NCBI GenBank assembly: GCA_040752855.1
Contig: JBFMHP010000027.1
Location: 18,836 to 82,835, forward strand
From: JBFMHP01 sp040752855
GTDB lineage: Bacteria > Pseudomonadota > Gammaproteobacteria > RBG-16-57-12
DNA: 64,000 bases
Direction: 5' to 3'
The translations under genes and the position numbers were made by a program. The notes beneath the pieces were generated by a model, which saw only the letters and a program-made list of their open reading frames with translations, was not told the DNA's origin and did no database searches. Shown here in pieces: positions 16,587-24,558 of the stretch (position 1 is its first letter; every line of letters begins with the position of its first letter).

Positions 16587-18230
16587 GTGACGGCGACGAA
16601 CCAAACCTTGCGTATCGTCATGGCGCAGCTCAATTTCACTGTCGGTGATATCGACGGCAACGCCGCGAAGATCGTACAGGCTGCGAATTCGGCGCGCGAC
16701 GATCTGCATGCCGATGTCATTGTCTTTCCGGAATTGGCGGTCAGCGGCTATCCGCCGGAGGACCTGCTGCTGCGCCCCGGCCTGCATACGCGCGTGCTGA
16801 AAGTGATGGAACGCATCAAGCGCGAGATCAGCGGCATCGTTGCGGTGATCGGTTATCCGCGTCAGGCCGCCGGCGGTTTGTACAACGCCGCCTCCGTTAT
16901 TCAAGGCTCCACCGTGCTCGGCACCACCTTGAAACAACATCTGCCCAATTACAGCGTCTTCGACGAGAAACGCTACTTCATGCCCGGAGCAGAGACCCCG
17001 GCGGTGGTTGAGATCAAGGGGGCCAAGCTCGGCGTCGTGATCTGTGAAGATATCTGGATGCCCGGGCCGGTTCGGCAAGCGGTGGATGCGGGCGCGCAGA
17101 TCGTGCTGGTGCTCAACGCCTCTCCGTATCATATGGGCAAGGGCAACGAACGTCATGAGGCGGCGCGCGCGCGGATCAAGGAATCACCTGTGCCACTGGT
17201 CTACGTGAATCTGGTTGGCGGGCAGGATGAACTCGTGTTCGATGGCGGCTCATTTGTCATGAACGAACGCGGCGAGCTGATGCAGCAGGCGCCGTCTTTC
17301 GAGGAAGGGTTGTATGTGGCCGAGTTTGCCGTCGCGCCCGGCGTGGTCGAGGCGCGGCGCGGCATCTGTTTCGAACCGATGGGCATCGAGCGCAGCGTTT
17401 ATCGCGCCCTGGTGCTGGGCGTGCGCGACTATATCGAGAAGAACGGCTTTCGCGGCGTGGTGCTCGGTCTGTCCGGCGGGATCGATTCGGCGTTGACCCT
17501 GGCGATCGCCGTCGATGCCATCGGCGCCGAGCGCGTCGAGGCGGTGATGATGCCCTCGCGCTATACCGCCGACATGAGCCTGGAGGACGCCGAGGCCGAG
17601 GCGCGGCGGCTGGGGGTCGATTATCGCGTGATCCCGATCGAACCTGTGTTTAATGTCTTTCTCCAGAGCCTGCGCGAGGAATTTGCCGGCACTGCTCCCG
17701 ACACCACCGAGGAAAACATTCAGGCGCGCTGCCGCGGCGTGCTGCTGATGGCCATCTCCAACAAGAAGCGCAAGATCGTGCTGACCACCGGCAACAAGAG
17801 CGAGATGGCCGTGGGCTATGCCACGCTCTATGGTGATATGGCGGGTGGCTTCGATGTATTGAAGGACGTGCCCAAGACGCTGGTCTTCCGTCTGGCGCGC
17901 TATCGCAACACGATCTCGCCGGTGATCCCGCAGCGCGTGATCGATCGCCCGCCCTCGGCCGAGCTGGCGCCGGACCAGAAAGATACCGACAGTCTGCCGC
18001 CCTACGAAGTCCTGGATGCCATCCTCGAACGGTATATCGAGCAGGACCAATGCATCGAGGATATCGTCGCCGCCGGGTTCGACGAGGCGACGGTGCGCCG
18101 CGTGGTGCTGATGGTCGATCACAATGAATACAAACGCCGCCAGGCCGCGCCGGGCGTGCGCATCACGCGCCGTGCCTTCGGCCGCGACCGGCGCTATCCC
18201 ATCACCTCGGGGTATCACCGCGGTCGCTAG
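16587..18230 (+). CDS. nadE: Glutamine-dependent NAD+ synthetase
   Basis: Final NAD synthesis step: amidation of deamido-NAD with glutamine as nitrogen source. 547 residues in two parts. The N-terminal nitrilase-like glutaminase has the catalytic triad Glu49 (VFPELAVSG), Lys116 (TTLKQHLPNY) and Cys153 (VVICEDIW). The C-terminal synthetase has the ATP pyrophosphatase loop GLSGGIDSA near residue 298 and TTGNKSEMAVGY. The start is a GTG at 16587 with AAGGAG just upstream, 13 bases after sucD, so it is probably co-transcribed with sucCD. Confidence 0.95.
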   Translation: MTATNQTLRIVMAQLNFTVGDIDGNAAKIVQAANSARDDLHADVIVFPELAVSGYPPEDLLLRPGLHTRVLKVMERIKREISGIVAVIGYPRQAAGGLYNAASVIQGSTVLGTTLKQHLPNYSVFDEKRYFMPGAETPAVVEIKGAKLGVVICEDIWMPGPVRQAVDAGAQIVLVLNASPYHMGKGNERHEAARARIKESPVPLVYVNLVGGQDELVFDGGSFVMNERGELMQQAPSFEEGLYVAEFAVAPGVVEARRGICFEPMGIERSVYRALVLGVRDYIEKNGFRGVVLGLSGGIDSALTLAIAVDAIGAERVEAVMMPSRYTADMSLEDAEAEARRLGVDYRVIPIEPVFNVFLQSLREEFAGTAPDTTEENIQARCRGVLLMAISNKKRKIVLTTGNKSEMAVGYATLYGDMAGGFDVLKDVPKTLVFRLARYRNTISPVIPQRVIDRPPSAELAPDQKDTDSLPPYEVLDAILERYIEQDQCIEDIVAAGFDEATVRRVVLMVDHNEYKRRQAAPGVRITRRAFGRDRRYPITSGYHRGR

Positions 18231-18286
18231 TCTTTTTTCACACAACTCGCTAAGCTGTACAGATATAACTGAAAGGGGATTTATCC

Positions 18287-18625
18287 GTGAAAAAAATCGA
18301 AGCGATCATCAAACCCTTCAAATTGGATGATGTGCGCGAGGCGCTATCGGAGGCTGGCGTGGCCGGCATGACCGCCACCGAGGTCAAGGGTTTTGGCCGC
18401 CAGAAGGGGCACACAGAACTCTATCGCGGCGCGGAATACGTAGTGGATTTCCTGCCCAAGGTGAAGATCGAACTGGTGGTGCGCGACGAGCTGGTCGAGC
18501 GTTGCGTGGAAGCCATCACCAATGCGGCACGCACCGGCAAGATCGGCGATGGCAAGATCTTCGTCACCAACGTGGAGCGCGCTATTCGCATCCGCACCGG
18601 TGAGGAAGGCGACGAAGCGCTTTAA
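18287..18625 (+). CDS. glnB: Nitrogen regulatory protein P-II
   Basis: 112-residue trimeric signal protein sensing 2-oxoglutarate and ATP/ADP, controlling glutamine synthetase adenylylation and NtrB. Tyr51 in the T-loop (TELYRGAEYVVDFLP) is the uridylylation site. The start KKIEAIIKPFKLDDVREAL and the end GKIGDGKIFV...IRTGEEGDEAL are canonical. GlnB and GlnK are hard to separate; absence of amtB nearby favours GlnB. The GTG start has AAAGGGGA upstream. It lies 56 bases after nadE, and its stop codon overlaps the palindrome at 18624. Confidence 0.93.
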   Translation: MKKIEAIIKPFKLDDVREALSEAGVAGMTATEVKGFGRQKGHTELYRGAEYVVDFLPKVKIELVVRDELVERCVEAITNAARTGKIGDGKIFVTNVERAIRIRTGEEGDEAL

Positions 18626-18738
18626 CCCAGATTTTTCAGTAGCGATCTACTGCGAACGAACAATGCGATGAATCTGCGCGAAAAAATCTTCACCACCTTG
18701 TTCGCTCTCGCTACGTTCGCTACTGGAAAATCTGGGTT
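18624..18738. repeat. 115-bp palindromic element between convergent genes
   Basis: Outer arms 18624-18645 (AACCCAGATTTTTCAGTAGC followed by GA) and 18717-18738 are 22-base inverted repeats with one mismatch. CGAACAA/TTGTTCG pair inside. The left end shares bases with the glnB stop codon and the right end with the stop codon of the convergent nitroreductase gene. The outer arm resembles that of the palindrome at 494-672 (core CCCAGAT-TTTCA). It could act as a two-way transcript end, but has no clean U-tract. Confidence 0.85.
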
Positions 18739-19259
18739 TAACGCCGGGTCACCATATCCTTCATCGGCCGGCGGGGCGAGTCTTCGGGCAGCTCCGCCGG
18801 GTATCCGATGCTCAGCATCGCCACCGGCTCCAAACCGTCCTTGATATTCAGCAGTTTTTTCACCCCCACCGCATCGAAGTGTCCCACCCAGGTCGAGCCC
18901 AGTCCCGCCGCGACCGTGGCCAATTGCGCGTACGATGCTGCGATGGTGCTGTCTTGCAGGGCATAGAGGTCCTTGCCGCGCTCGCCGTAGCTTGTGGCCG
19001 AGCGTTGCGGGTCGCTGCAAAACACCAGGCAGACCGGCGCCTGGGCGATGAAGGCCTGGTTGTTGGCCGCTTGGCTGAGCGCTTTTAACTCATCCGCACG
19101 GGTAACCACGATGATGTGATAGGACTGGAGATCGCCGGCCGAGGGCGCCGCGCAGGCCATCTCCAGGATGGCGTGCAGTTTCTCGGGCTCCACCGGCATG
19201 TCGGATTGATAACGGCGCACGGAGTGGCGGTGGCGGACGGTTTCAAAAAAATCCCACAT
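18738..19259 (-). CDS. Nitroreductase family protein
   Basis: 173-residue FMN-dependent nitroreductase-fold protein. The N-terminus shows the FMN-binding RHRHSVRRYQ segment, then APSAGDLQSYHIIVV, and near the C-terminus ATVAAGLGSTWVGHF and SIGYPAE, all typical. The physiological substrate cannot be read from sequence; relatives reduce nitroaromatics, quinones or flavins, and the short length fits the small single-domain subgroup. It lies 15 bases downstream of bamD on the same strand and may share its transcript. Confidence 0.88.
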   Translation of the reverse strand: MWDFFETVRHRHSVRRYQSDMPVEPEKLHAILEMACAAPSAGDLQSYHIIVVTRADELKALSQAANNQAFIAQAPVCLVFCSDPQRSATSYGERGKDLYALQDSTIAASYAQLATVAAGLGSTWVGHFDAVGVKKLLNIKDGLEPVAMLSIGYPAELPEDSPRRPMKDMVTRR

Positions 19260-19274
19260 GATGTGCTCCTCGGT

Positions 19275-20078
19275 TCACGTGTTGGTCGTGAGTTTGCGCA
19301 GTTCTTTGATGTCGCGGTACTTCGGATAGTTTTTCTCGAGCACGCGCAGGCTGTCCTGCGCCAAGTCATCGATGCCGAGCTTGTGATAGGCGCGAATGAG
19401 CATGGCCAGCGCGTCGGCGATGGCGGGTGTGCTCGGATAGGTTTCCAGTACATACTTGGCGCGGGAAGCTGCGGCGGCATAGGCCCCGCGGCGCATGTAA
19501 TATTCGGCCACATGCAGCTCATGGTGCGCCAGGCTGTTGCTCAGGAATACCATGCGCTGGCGCGCGTCCTTGGCGTATTTGCTGTTGGGGAAGCGTTTGA
19601 TCAGTTCGGCGAAATACTGGTAGGAGCGCAGCACCGATCCCGGATCGCGTGTTGACGGATCGACCGAGAACAGATTGTCCATGAAGGCGTCGCGGGTGTG
19701 GAAATCCGCCAGCCCGCGCAGGTAGTAGGCGTAATCGGCATCCGGGTGTGTGGGATAGAGCTTGATGAAGCGGTCGGCGGTGGCCACGGCCGATTGCGGA
19801 TCGCTGTTCTTGTAGTAGGCGAAGGCGGTCATCAGCATGCCCTGCTGGGTGAGTTCGCCGAAGGGGAAGCGCGTTTCGAGCTTTTCCAGCAGATCGATGG
19901 CGCTGCGGTAGTCTTCGTGATCCAGGGCCTCTTTGCCTTCCTTATAGAGCCGTTCGGCGCTCCAGTTTTCCGGCATCTCGCTCTCTTTCATCGAGGTGCA
20001 GGCGGCCAGCCCCAGCACAAACACGGCGATGGCAAGGCATTTGCCCAATGCGGGCAGATAAACTCGGTATAATGTCAT
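19275..20078 (-). CDS. bamD: Outer membrane assembly lipoprotein BamD
   Basis: 267-residue lipoprotein of the BAM complex that folds outer-membrane proteins. The signal sequence ends in lipobox LAAC with Cys27 as lipidation site. TPR-like repeats follow (RLYKEGKEALDHEDYRSAI, RFPFGELTQQGMLMTAFAYY, and so on), with the family motif LRGLADF. I placed the start at 20078, giving a normal signal peptide; the open frame extends further upstream. It is divergent from rluD, the common arrangement in Gammaproteobacteria. Confidence 0.94.
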   Translation of the reverse strand: MTLYRVYLPALGKCLAIAVFVLGLAACTSMKESEMPENWSAERLYKEGKEALDHEDYRSAIDLLEKLETRFPFGELTQQGMLMTAFAYYKNSDPQSAVATADRFIKLYPTHPDADYAYYLRGLADFHTRDAFMDNLFSVDPSTRDPGSVLRSYQYFAELIKRFPNSKYAKDARQRMVFLSNSLAHHELHVAEYYMRRGAYAAAASRAKYVLETYPSTPAIADALAMLIRAYHKLGIDDLAQDSLRVLEKNYPKYRDIKELRKLTTNT

Positions 20079-20157
20079 AATGACTGTGTTCAAATTCGAT
20101 AGTAACAGAAAGCGCCCAGTATACACCCACGGGTGTGCGAATGCGCGATAGGATGAG

Positions 20158-21126
20158 GTGATGTCCAACAAGCGACTCTTAACGGCCGAGGTGCCGCAGG
20201 ACTGCGCCGGCCGGCGTGTGGATCAGGTCTTGGCCGATCTGTTTTCCGATTACTCCCGTTCGCGCCTCAAACAATGGCTGACCGATGGCCAGGTGCTGGT
20301 CAACGGCGCGCCGCTGCGCCCCAAGGATAAGGTGTGGGGCGGGGAGCGCATCGAGGTGACCGTGATCGATGCGCCGCAGCAGGAGGATCTGCCCCAGGAG
20401 ATCCCGCTCAATATCGTCTATGAAGACGAGGCGATCATCGTGATCGACAAGCCTGCGGGCCTGGTGGTCCATCCCGGCAGCGGCAATCCCGACCGCACCC
20501 TGCTCAATGCGCTGCTGCATCACGCGCCTGAGCTGATCAATGTGCCGCGCGCAGGAATCGTGCACCGCATCGACAAGGAGACCAGCGGCCTGCTGGTGGT
20601 GGCGCGCACCCTGGAGGCGCAGACTGCGCTGGTCGAGCAATTGCAGGAGCGCGCCTTCGAGCGCATCTACGATGCCGTGGTGGTCGGCGTGATGACCGCC
20701 GGTGGTACGATCGATGCGCCGATCGGCCGTCATCCCATCGATCGCAAGCGTATGGCGGTGACCGAGCGCGGCAAGCCAGCGGTGACCCATTACCGCGTTG
20801 CCGAGCGCTTCCGCGGCCACACCCATATCAAGGTCAGGCTCGAGACCGGACGCACGCATCAGATCCGCGTCCACATGGCCTACCGGCATTATCCGTTGGT
20901 CGGCGATCCGGTGTATGGCGGACGCATGAAACTGCCGGCCGGCGCCAGCGAGGAACTGCGCCAAACCCTGCGCAATTTCCGCCGTCAGGCCCTGCACGCC
21001 CGCGAGCTCGGGCTGGCCCATCCCGGCAGCGGCGAGATCATGCACTGGGAATCGCCCTTGCCGGAGGACATGCAAACGCTGCTGGCGGTGTTGCGCCAGG
21101 ATGCGGCCGAGATGGAGCGGCCATGA
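20158..21126 (+). CDS. rluD: 23S rRNA pseudouridine(1911/1915/1917) synthase RluD
   Basis: 322 residues. An N-terminal S4 RNA-binding domain (about residues 18-80) is followed by the RluA-family catalytic domain with VHRIDKETSGLLV, Asp139 being the nucleophile, and the later ETGRTHQIRVHMAY segment. Modifies helix 69 of 23S rRNA. The divergent position to bamD and the 4-base overlap with pgeF match the usual bamD/rluD-pgeF arrangement, which supports RluD over RluC or RluA. Confidence 0.95.
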   Translation: MMSNKRLLTAEVPQDCAGRRVDQVLADLFSDYSRSRLKQWLTDGQVLVNGAPLRPKDKVWGGERIEVTVIDAPQQEDLPQEIPLNIVYEDEAIIVIDKPAGLVVHPGSGNPDRTLLNALLHHAPELINVPRAGIVHRIDKETSGLLVVARTLEAQTALVEQLQERAFERIYDAVVVGVMTAGGTIDAPIGRHPIDRKRMAVTERGKPAVTHYRVAERFRGHTHIKVRLETGRTHQIRVHMAYRHYPLVGDPVYGGRMKLPAGASEELRQTLRNFRRQALHARELGLAHPGSGEIMHWESPLPEDMQTLLAVLRQDAAEMERP

Positions 21127-21878
21127 ACCCGCCGGATCGGTTGTCGCTCATTACCCCTGACTGGCGAGCACCGGCAAGGGTGCGCGCCTGCACCACGAGC
21201 CGCAGCGGTGGAGTAAGCCTTCCTCCGTATGACGGCTTGAATCTGGGTGATCACGTCGGTGACGATCCGGCCGCCGTTGCGCAGAATCGCCAGCGTTTGA
21301 TTGAACACCTCCAGTTGCCCGCGCAGCCCGGCTGGCTGCGGCAGGTGCACGGCATCGAGGTCGCGCCGCTGTCGGGCGCATTGCAATCGCCTGTCGAGGC
21401 CGATGCCTCGGTGACGAGCACTCCGGGTGTGGTCTGCGCGGTGCTGACCGCCGATTGTCTGCCGGTGCTGTTTTGTGACCGGCGCGGCACGGTGGTGGCC
21501 GCTGCGCACGCGGGCTGGCGCGGTCTGCTCGATGGCGTGCTCGAGGCCACAGTGCGGGTGATGGGCGTGCCGAGCGGGGAAATCCTTGCCTGGTTCGGGC
21601 CGGCGATCGGTCCCGAGGCCTTCGAGGTGGGAAATGAGGTGCGTGATGCGTTTGTCGCCGACGCCCCGGAGGCGCACGCGGCGTTTCGCCCGCACGTCCC
21701 CGGCAAGTGGCTGGCGGATATCTACCTCCTGGCGCGACAGCGGCTGAACGCCTGCGGAGTGACCGCGGTCAGCGGTGGGAACCTTTGCACCTATCGCGAC
21801 GCCGCGCGGTTCTATTCCTACCGCCGCGATGGCCGCACCGGCCGCATGGCCAGTCTGATCTGGCTGGCTAAAGACTGA
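21123..21878 (+). CDS. pgeF: Purine nucleoside phosphorylase / peptidoglycan editing factor PgeF (YfiH/LACC1 family)
   Basis: 251 residues with the family metal/catalytic motifs: LTADCLPVLFCD (Cys), AAHAGWRGLL (His), and the C-terminal SGGNLCTYRD and FYSYRRDGRTGRMASLIWL. YfiH proteins were named peptidoglycan editing factor in E. coli and shown to have polyphenol oxidase or purine nucleoside phosphorylase-type activities in other members; which applies here is unknown. It overlaps rluD by 4 bases, so it is probably coupled. Confidence 0.92.
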   Translation: MNPPDRLSLITPDWRAPARVRACTTSRSGGVSLPPYDGLNLGDHVGDDPAAVAQNRQRLIEHLQLPAQPGWLRQVHGIEVAPLSGALQSPVEADASVTSTPGVVCAVLTADCLPVLFCDRRGTVVAAAHAGWRGLLDGVLEATVRVMGVPSGEILAWFGPAIGPEAFEVGNEVRDAFVADAPEAHAAFRPHVPGKWLADIYLLARQRLNACGVTAVSGGNLCTYRDAARFYSYRRDGRTGRMASLIWLAKD

Positions 21879-21930
21879 TAACGCCGAGTTATTGAAGCGG
21901 CAGGTCGGTAGGCTAACCCATAGGAGTTGG

Positions 21931-21995
21931 CAGGCTGCTGAAAAACTCCCTCTCCCTTAAGGGAGAAGGGATTAAAAACCATTTTTCAGCAAGCT
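21931..21995. repeat. CCCTCTCCC-family repeat, copy 2, with GCTGAAAAA ends
   Basis: Between the convergent pgeF and HemK-type genes. A CCCTCTCCCTTAAGGGAGAAGGG-type hairpin (arms 21948-21956 and 21961-21970) is flanked by GGCTGCTGAAAAA on the left and TTTTTCAGCAAGC on the right, which are inverted copies with one or two changes. The same flanks enclose copy 5 at 54873. It may also serve as a transcript end for both genes. Confidence 0.8.
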
Positions 21996-21996
21996 C

Positions 21997-22920
21997 TCAG
22001 CCTATGCAACGATAGGCAACGATCGCGCGAACATTTCCTGCAGTATCTGTGATGCCGCGGGTGTCTTTAAAGTTGGGATTATTAGTCAATTGCCGCAGCA
22101 TCGGTTCGCCCTGGCCGCGGCCGACCTCGAAGGCCAGCGCGCCACCTTCGGTCAGAAAATCCGGCGCGGCAGTGATGAGCCGCCGGAGGAAGCTGGCGCC
22201 AAACGGCCCGCCATCGAAACATTGCGCGGGCTCATGCTCGGCGATCTCGACGGGCAGGGTCGCGACTTTCTGGCTGGAAATGTAGGGCGGATTGCAAACC
22301 AACACGTCGACCTTGCCCTCAAGTCCAACGGGGCGGAATGGCTCCAGAAAATCTCCCTCCAGCAATTCGACCCGATCGCTCACGCCCGCCAGCAGTGCGT
22401 TTTTTCGCGCCAGGCCTACGGCATCCGCCGATATGTCGGAGGCAAAAACGCGGGACTTTGGGGAGAGGCTGGCAAGGGACACAGCGAGATTGCCCGAACC
22501 GGTGCAGACGTCGACGACGACCGCTTGGCCGCGCTGTGCAATCAGATTCTGAAGGATCTCGAGTGCGGCGTGGCCAAGCATCTCGGTTTCCTGGCGCGGG
22601 ATCAGTGCCTGCGGACCGGCGTAGAGTTCGATGCCCATAAAGCTTTGTCGTCCGGTGAGATGCGCGAGCGGAACGCCCAGGAGCCGTTGCCCGACAAGTT
22701 CACGCAACCGACCAGCCTGTGCAGGGGTGAGCACAGGCAGCGGATGCCGACCGGCCATGCGCGCGGAAACTGGAAAGTCCGCCGCCGTGTGCCATAGGGC
22801 TTGAAGGGTGCTGAGAGGGGTTTCTTCCGGCTTGTCGGCCAGTGTGCGCAGGTTGTCGGTCAGCCTGCCGCGCAGTTCTTCAAAGATCGCGCTTTGATCC
22901 ATGTCCTGAACTCCTTCCAT
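21997..22920 (-). CDS. HemK/PrmC-family protein N5-glutamine methyltransferase
   Basis: 307 residues with an N-terminal helical domain and a C-terminal SAM-dependent methyltransferase. VVDVCTGSGNLAVSLA is the SAM-binding motif; the hallmark NPPY is in VCNPPYISS. Such enzymes methylate the GGQ glutamine of release factors. The segment PRQETE differs from the usual PRPDTE/PRPETE of PrmC, and the gene is not next to prfA-hemA, so it may be a paralogue with another substrate. The ATG at 22920 could be replaced by the one six codons later. Confidence 0.78.
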   Translation of the reverse strand: MEGVQDMDQSAIFEELRGRLTDNLRTLADKPEETPLSTLQALWHTAADFPVSARMAGRHPLPVLTPAQAGRLRELVGQRLLGVPLAHLTGRQSFMGIELYAGPQALIPRQETEMLGHAALEILQNLIAQRGQAVVVDVCTGSGNLAVSLASLSPKSRVFASDISADAVGLARKNALLAGVSDRVELLEGDFLEPFRPVGLEGKVDVLVCNPPYISSQKVATLPVEIAEHEPAQCFDGGPFGASFLRRLITAAPDFLTEGGALAFEVGRGQGEPMLRQLTNNPNFKDTRGITDTAGNVRAIVAYRCIG

Positions 22921-23032
22921 AGGTTCCTCCCTGCAGTAGCGAAATCTAATTAAACATTATATTTATAATGGTATATGGTGTCCACTATCCAGATGTTTCC
23001 TCGGGACACTGCCTTAAGTGTAGTGCACAGAA

Positions 23033-23614
23033 TCAGCGAATATCGGCCGGGGCATCGATGTCCATCGAGATGCCCGGGTCGTCGCATTCGTACCGGGTGA
23101 CTAGTCCGGCATGCCGGTCGAGGAGGAGCCCGGCGCCCTTGTCGCCCCGCAACGCCAACAGTTCCTCGCGCAGGCCGTAATTAAAACCAATCGGGTGACC
23201 GCGCTTACCGTAATGATATGGCGCCACGATCGCACTGCCCTCGCGCAGCAAAGCGCTTACGGCGCGGGCCGTCTCCAGCCGGATGTAAGGCATGTCGGCC
23301 AGGGCGATGAGCCAGCCGGCGCACTCCCCGCTGGCCGCAACCGCTTGGGCGATGCTGGCCCCCAAGCCTGGATGAGTGCTGGTGCAGGTGATCACGCGCA
23401 GGTCCTCCGCTTCCAGCAGACGGCGAAGCGGTAGGTTGTCCGGGCGGACGATGGCCAGGCTCTGGTCGGTGGCCGCCCGCAGTACCCGGGCGGCGGTTAC
23501 CGCAATCGGTACGCCGTCGCCGAGCGGGTGCAACAGCTTGTCGCCGCCGAAACGCGTGCTGCGGCCGGCGGCGAGCAATAGGCCGGCGATGGGCTGGCCG
23601 GACGGAGTTTTCAT
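23033..23614 (-). CDS. MobA-like nucleotidyltransferase (MocA-type molybdenum cofactor cytidylyltransferase)
   Basis: 193 residues of the NTP_transf_3 fold. The nucleotide-binding signature is LLLAAGRSTRFGGDKLL at residues ~12-28, and the metal-binding Asp is in LIALADMPYI. Such MocA proteins load CMP on molybdopterin to make the dinucleotide cofactor for xanthine oxidase-family enzymes. The gene ends the iorA-iorB-xdhC-mocA run and overlaps xdhC by 4 bases, which gives strong context for cofactor insertion rather than a MobA (GMP) role. Confidence 0.82.
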   Translation of the reverse strand: MKTPSGQPIAGLLLAAGRSTRFGGDKLLHPLGDGVPIAVTAARVLRAATDQSLAIVRPDNLPLRRLLEAEDLRVITCTSTHPGLGASIAQAVAASGECAGWLIALADMPYIRLETARAVSALLREGSAIVAPYHYGKRGHPIGFNYGLREELLALRGDKGAGLLLDRHAGLVTRYECDDPGISMDIDAPADIR

Positions 23615-24555
23615 GTCAGCTTGCGCCGCTCCGCGATGAGCTCGGCGAGGATGGCAATGGCGATCTCGGGTGGGGTACGGCTGCCGATATCAAGGCCCAC
23701 CGGGCCGTGCAGTCTGGCCACGTGTTCCGGGGTGAGATCGAGTTGCAGCAGGCGGGCCTTGCGCTGTGCGCTGGTGGCGCGCGAGCCGATGGCGCCCACA
23801 TAGAAGGCGGGCGATTTCAGCGCCTCCATCAGACCCATATCGTCGAGACGCGGATCGTGCGCCAGCGCCACGATGGCACAGTGCGGATCGATGTTCAGGG
23901 TCTGGATCAGATCGTCGGGCATGTCGCGGCGCAGGGTTACGCCGGGCAGATCCCAAGAGGCGGCAAATTCCTCGCGCGGATCGCATACCGTGACGGCAAA
24001 ACCCAGCGGCTGGGCGAACTGGCAGGAATAGCGCGCCACGTCGTTTGCGCCGATGAGGATAAGCCGCCAGTCGGGACCGAAGCGGTGCTCCAGCATTTCG
24101 CCATCGAAGTGCACTGCGGTGGATGTCGCGCCGGAGCGCAGCCGGATCGTGCCGGTGGGCAGATCGAGGATACGCGTGATATGTCCGCCGGCGTCCAAGG
24201 TCTCTATGATGGAGCGCAGCGGCGCCGGATCACGCACGGGTTCCATGACCAGCTCGATGGCGGCGCCGCACGGGATCCGCAGCCGGTCGCGGTCTGTGGC
24301 ACTGGCGCCATAGGTGACGACGCACGGCGCGTGCAACGGCGACGCGGCGAGCCGCCCCAGCAGGTCTTCTTCAACGCAACCGCCGGAGACCGAGCCGGCG
24401 ATGCGGCCATCGCCACTGATCGCCATCAGGGACCCGGGCGGGCGGGGTGAGGCGCCCCAGGTGCGCACGACGGTCACCAGGGTCGCCGGAATGCCCGACT
24501 CGATCCATGCGAGGGCCGTGCGCAGCACCATGGTTTGCGTATCGTCCGGGCGCAT
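23611..24555 (-). CDS. XdhC/CoxI family Mo-cofactor maturation protein
   Basis: 314 residues. The N-terminal XdhC_CoxI domain has VRTWGASPRPPGSLMAI and SGSVSGGCVEEDLL; the C-terminal Rossmann domain starts RLILIGANDVARYS and ends AIGSRATSAQRKARLL. XdhC binds and sulfurates the molybdenum cofactor before insertion in the apoenzyme and protects it. The gene starts 3 bases after iorB and overlaps the MocA-like gene, matching a maturation operon. Confidence 0.88.
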   Translation of the reverse strand: MRPDDTQTMVLRTALAWIESGIPATLVTVVRTWGASPRPPGSLMAISGDGRIAGSVSGGCVEEDLLGRLAASPLHAPCVVTYGASATDRDRLRIPCGAAIELVMEPVRDPAPLRSIIETLDAGGHITRILDLPTGTIRLRSGATSTAVHFDGEMLEHRFGPDWRLILIGANDVARYSCQFAQPLGFAVTVCDPREEFAASWDLPGVTLRRDMPDDLIQTLNIDPHCAIVALAHDPRLDDMGLMEALKSPAFYVGAIGSRATSAQRKARLLQLDLTPEHVARLHGPVGLDIGSRTPPEIAIAILAELIAERRKLT

Positions 24556-24558
24556 GGG

